From positions 682,001 to 746,000 of the forward strand of contig JAUIJL010000001.1 in assembly GCA_030431255.1 (NCBI GenBank): a DNA stretch of 64,000 bases, written 5' to 3'. The position numbers were made by a program, and so were the translations under genes. The stretch is from Thermoanaerobaculia bacterium. GTDB lineage: Bacteria; Acidobacteriota; Thermoanaerobaculia; Multivoradales; J023. Under the pieces are notes generated by a model that ran no database searches, was not told where the DNA came from, and saw only the letters and a list, made by a program, of their open reading frames with translations. Of the stretch, positions 62,919 through 64,000 are shown piece after piece (the stretch's first letter is position 1; every line of letters starts with the position of its first letter).

Positions 62919-63698
62919 ATGCCCATACCGTCGCAGCTTCCCCGGGCCGGAGAGGCTCATCTATGGCGGCTCGACTTAGAGGTCGAGCCCGAGGAGCTCG
63001 AAAGGTGCCGGGGTCTGTTGACCGACCAGGAGCTTCAACGGGCCTCACGATTTCGATTCGATCGCCACCGTCGGCGATTCACCGTCCGACGAGCCCAGCT
63101 GCGCCGGCTCTTGGCGTCGTATCTCGGTATCGAGCCGCGAGCAGTGAGCTTTCGAGCGGGGGAGCGTGAAAAGCCGTACCTGGCCGCCCACCACACCCGA
63201 GATCTACCCGAGCCTCTGCAATTCAACCTATCCGACTGCCGAGACGTGGCCTTCGTCGGGGTGAAAGTGGGCTTGGAGCTGGGGGTCGACGTAGAAATCG
63301 TGCGACCCATGCCCGACGCCTTGTCGATCTCCAGAAGCTTCTTTGCGAAGGAGGAGCAGGAAGTCCTGGCCGCGGCCTCGCCGGCGGAGACCGACGCGAC
63401 CTTTTTCCGTTGTTGGACCCGAAAAGAGGCTTACATCAAAGCCATCGGCGAAGGCCTGGCGGTGCCGTTGGATTCATTCACCGTTTCCATGGGTCGTCAC
63501 GAGCCTGCGCGATTTCTCGGCTTTCGCGGCTTGCCTGGAGAAGAGCGGCATTGGACCTTGAAACACGTGGAGCCTGAGCCCCACATCTTCGTGGCGGTGG
63601 CCGCCCGGCAACCGGACCTCGCGATTCAACGGTTCAACGCACCTCCGTTTCCTTCCGAACCTCCATCGGTTAATCTTCCGCCGATGGAGACGCGGTGA
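62919..63698 (+). CDS. 4'-Phosphopantetheinyl transferase (Sfp type)
   Basis: 259 residues from ATG 62919; GTG 62877, two bases after the cupin stop, is an alternative. It attaches phosphopantetheine from CoA to acyl- or peptidyl-carrier proteins. Motifs: FNLSDCRDVAFVGV, LGVDVEIVRP (Asp-x-Glu for Mg), and FFRCWTRKEAYIKAIGEG. The size fits the Sfp group that activates NRPS, PKS or fatty acid synthases. No such synthase is visible in the window. Its stop overlaps the next gene by four bases. Confidence 0.9.
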   Translation: MPIPSQLPRAGEAHLWRLDLEVEPEELERCRGLLTDQELQRASRFRFDRHRRRFTVRRAQLRRLLASYLGIEPRAVSFRAGEREKPYLAAHHTRDLPEPLQFNLSDCRDVAFVGVKVGLELGVDVEIVRPMPDALSISRSFFAKEEQEVLAAASPAETDATFFRCWTRKEAYIKAIGEGLAVPLDSFTVSMGRHEPARFLGFRGLPGEERHWTLKHVEPEPHIFVAVAARQPDLAIQRFNAPPFPSEPPSVNLPPMETR

Positions 63699-64000
63699 GC
63701 ATTTGGTGCCAGCGATTGGCAGTCTGTGGGCTCGTGTGGCTGGTGTCGGCGCCCGGGATTTGGATCTCGGGGGCGACGGCCTCGGCGACGGATCGCGAGC
63801 CCCTGCGCGGGAAGTCGCTCGCTGAGGTGCTGGGCGGCCTGGCAGACCAAGGCGTGGAGGTGGTCTTCACCGAGCGCTTGGTGCGCCCCGACATGCGCGT
63901 CGAGCTGGAGCCCACGGCGACCGAGCCCCTTCCGCTGCTCAATCAGCTGCTGATGCCTCACAGCCTACGGGCAGAGCCTTCCGTGGCCGGCCGATTTCGG
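63695..64000 (+). CDS. STN-domain secreted protein (partial, runs off right edge)
   Basis: At least 102 residues from GTG 63695, coupled by GTGA to the transferase. A signal peptide (about 1-31) is followed by GKSLAEVLGGLADQGVEVVF and ATEPLPLLNQLLMPH. This is the STN (secretin/TonB N-terminal) fold found at the start of TonB-dependent receptors and related outer-membrane proteins. The rest is outside the window, so the full function is not visible. Confidence 0.75.
   Translation, partial: MSIWCQRLAVCGLVWLVSAPGIWISGATASATDREPLRGKSLAEVLGGLADQGVEVVFTERLVRPDMRVELEPTATEPLPLLNQLLMPHSLRAEPSVAGRFR

Noticed and set aside
1-64000. tRNA or rRNA genes, prophage or insertion sequences
   Set aside because: No cloverleaf-like segment, integrase, transposase or terminal inverted repeats with target duplications were seen in any gap.

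Overview
The window is about 64 kb of high-GC bacterial chromosome. It is densely packed with genes, and there is no phage, transposon, CRISPR, rRNA or tRNA in it. Several features point to an acidobacterium, probably related to Thermoanaerobaculia: lipoproteins combining TPR and CHAT domains next to ECF-type sigma factors, secreted proteins ending in a D-G-F-E-T/S-G-D type tail, a long Asp-box (sortilin-like) beta-propeller protein, hybrid kinases with two-component propeller sensors, and a stand-alone copy of a small secreted module familiar from that group. This taxonomic call is inference from protein style; no rRNA is present to confirm it.

Layout. 1-5 kb: a sigma factor running off the left edge, a CHAT lipoprotein, and two secreted proteins of unknown function. 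5-7.6 kb: thyA-folA-MFS operon, each pair overlapping by four bases. 7.9-12.3 kb: sppA facing a nucleotidase-sterol desaturase pair. 13-17.3 kb: an HTH-TPR regulator, a small secreted protein and an outer-membrane barrel fused to Cys-rich repeats. 17.4-22.8 kb: an SLC12-type transporter, then a coupled run of nitrilase, esterase and acyltransferase. 22.8-28.5 kb: an orphan binding lipoprotein, a second acyltransferase, a C-terminal processing protease, and tatA-tatC. 28.6-32.6 kb: a very large hybrid histidine kinase.

33-40.4 kb is the most interesting region. A leftward operon (DUF4178, basic lipoprotein, DUF350, YbjN/DUF2170-like, PspA, SpeD) ends in a clean intrinsic terminator. It diverges from a membrane-embedded spermidine-synthase-like protein and a FAD amine-oxidase-like enzyme with a Tat lipoprotein signal. 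It looks like a membrane-stress (PspA) system wired to aminopropyl/polyamine chemistry at the inner membrane, with export of the oxidase by the Tat genes about 10 kb away.

40.4-49 kb: a radical SAM protein with an apparently leaderless GTG start, a YhhN-type lysoplasmalogenase and a metallopeptidase. These are followed by a coupled signalling operon in which a solute-binding lipoprotein without permease precedes a kinase with receiver, a lone receiver and a degenerate-GGDEF/EAL protein. 49-64 kb: a giant Asp-box protein, a second orphan binding protein, a 14-repeat secreted propeller, a MoxR/ChlI-type AAA ATPase coupled to trxB, a small secreted protein, an NSS-family transporter, a cupin, a phosphopantetheinyl transferase and the start of an STN-domain protein cut by the right edge.

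Two general traits recur: at least thirteen four-base stop/start overlaps, and many short 12-18 bp tandem repeats of two to eight copies, mostly between genes but also inside three of them.
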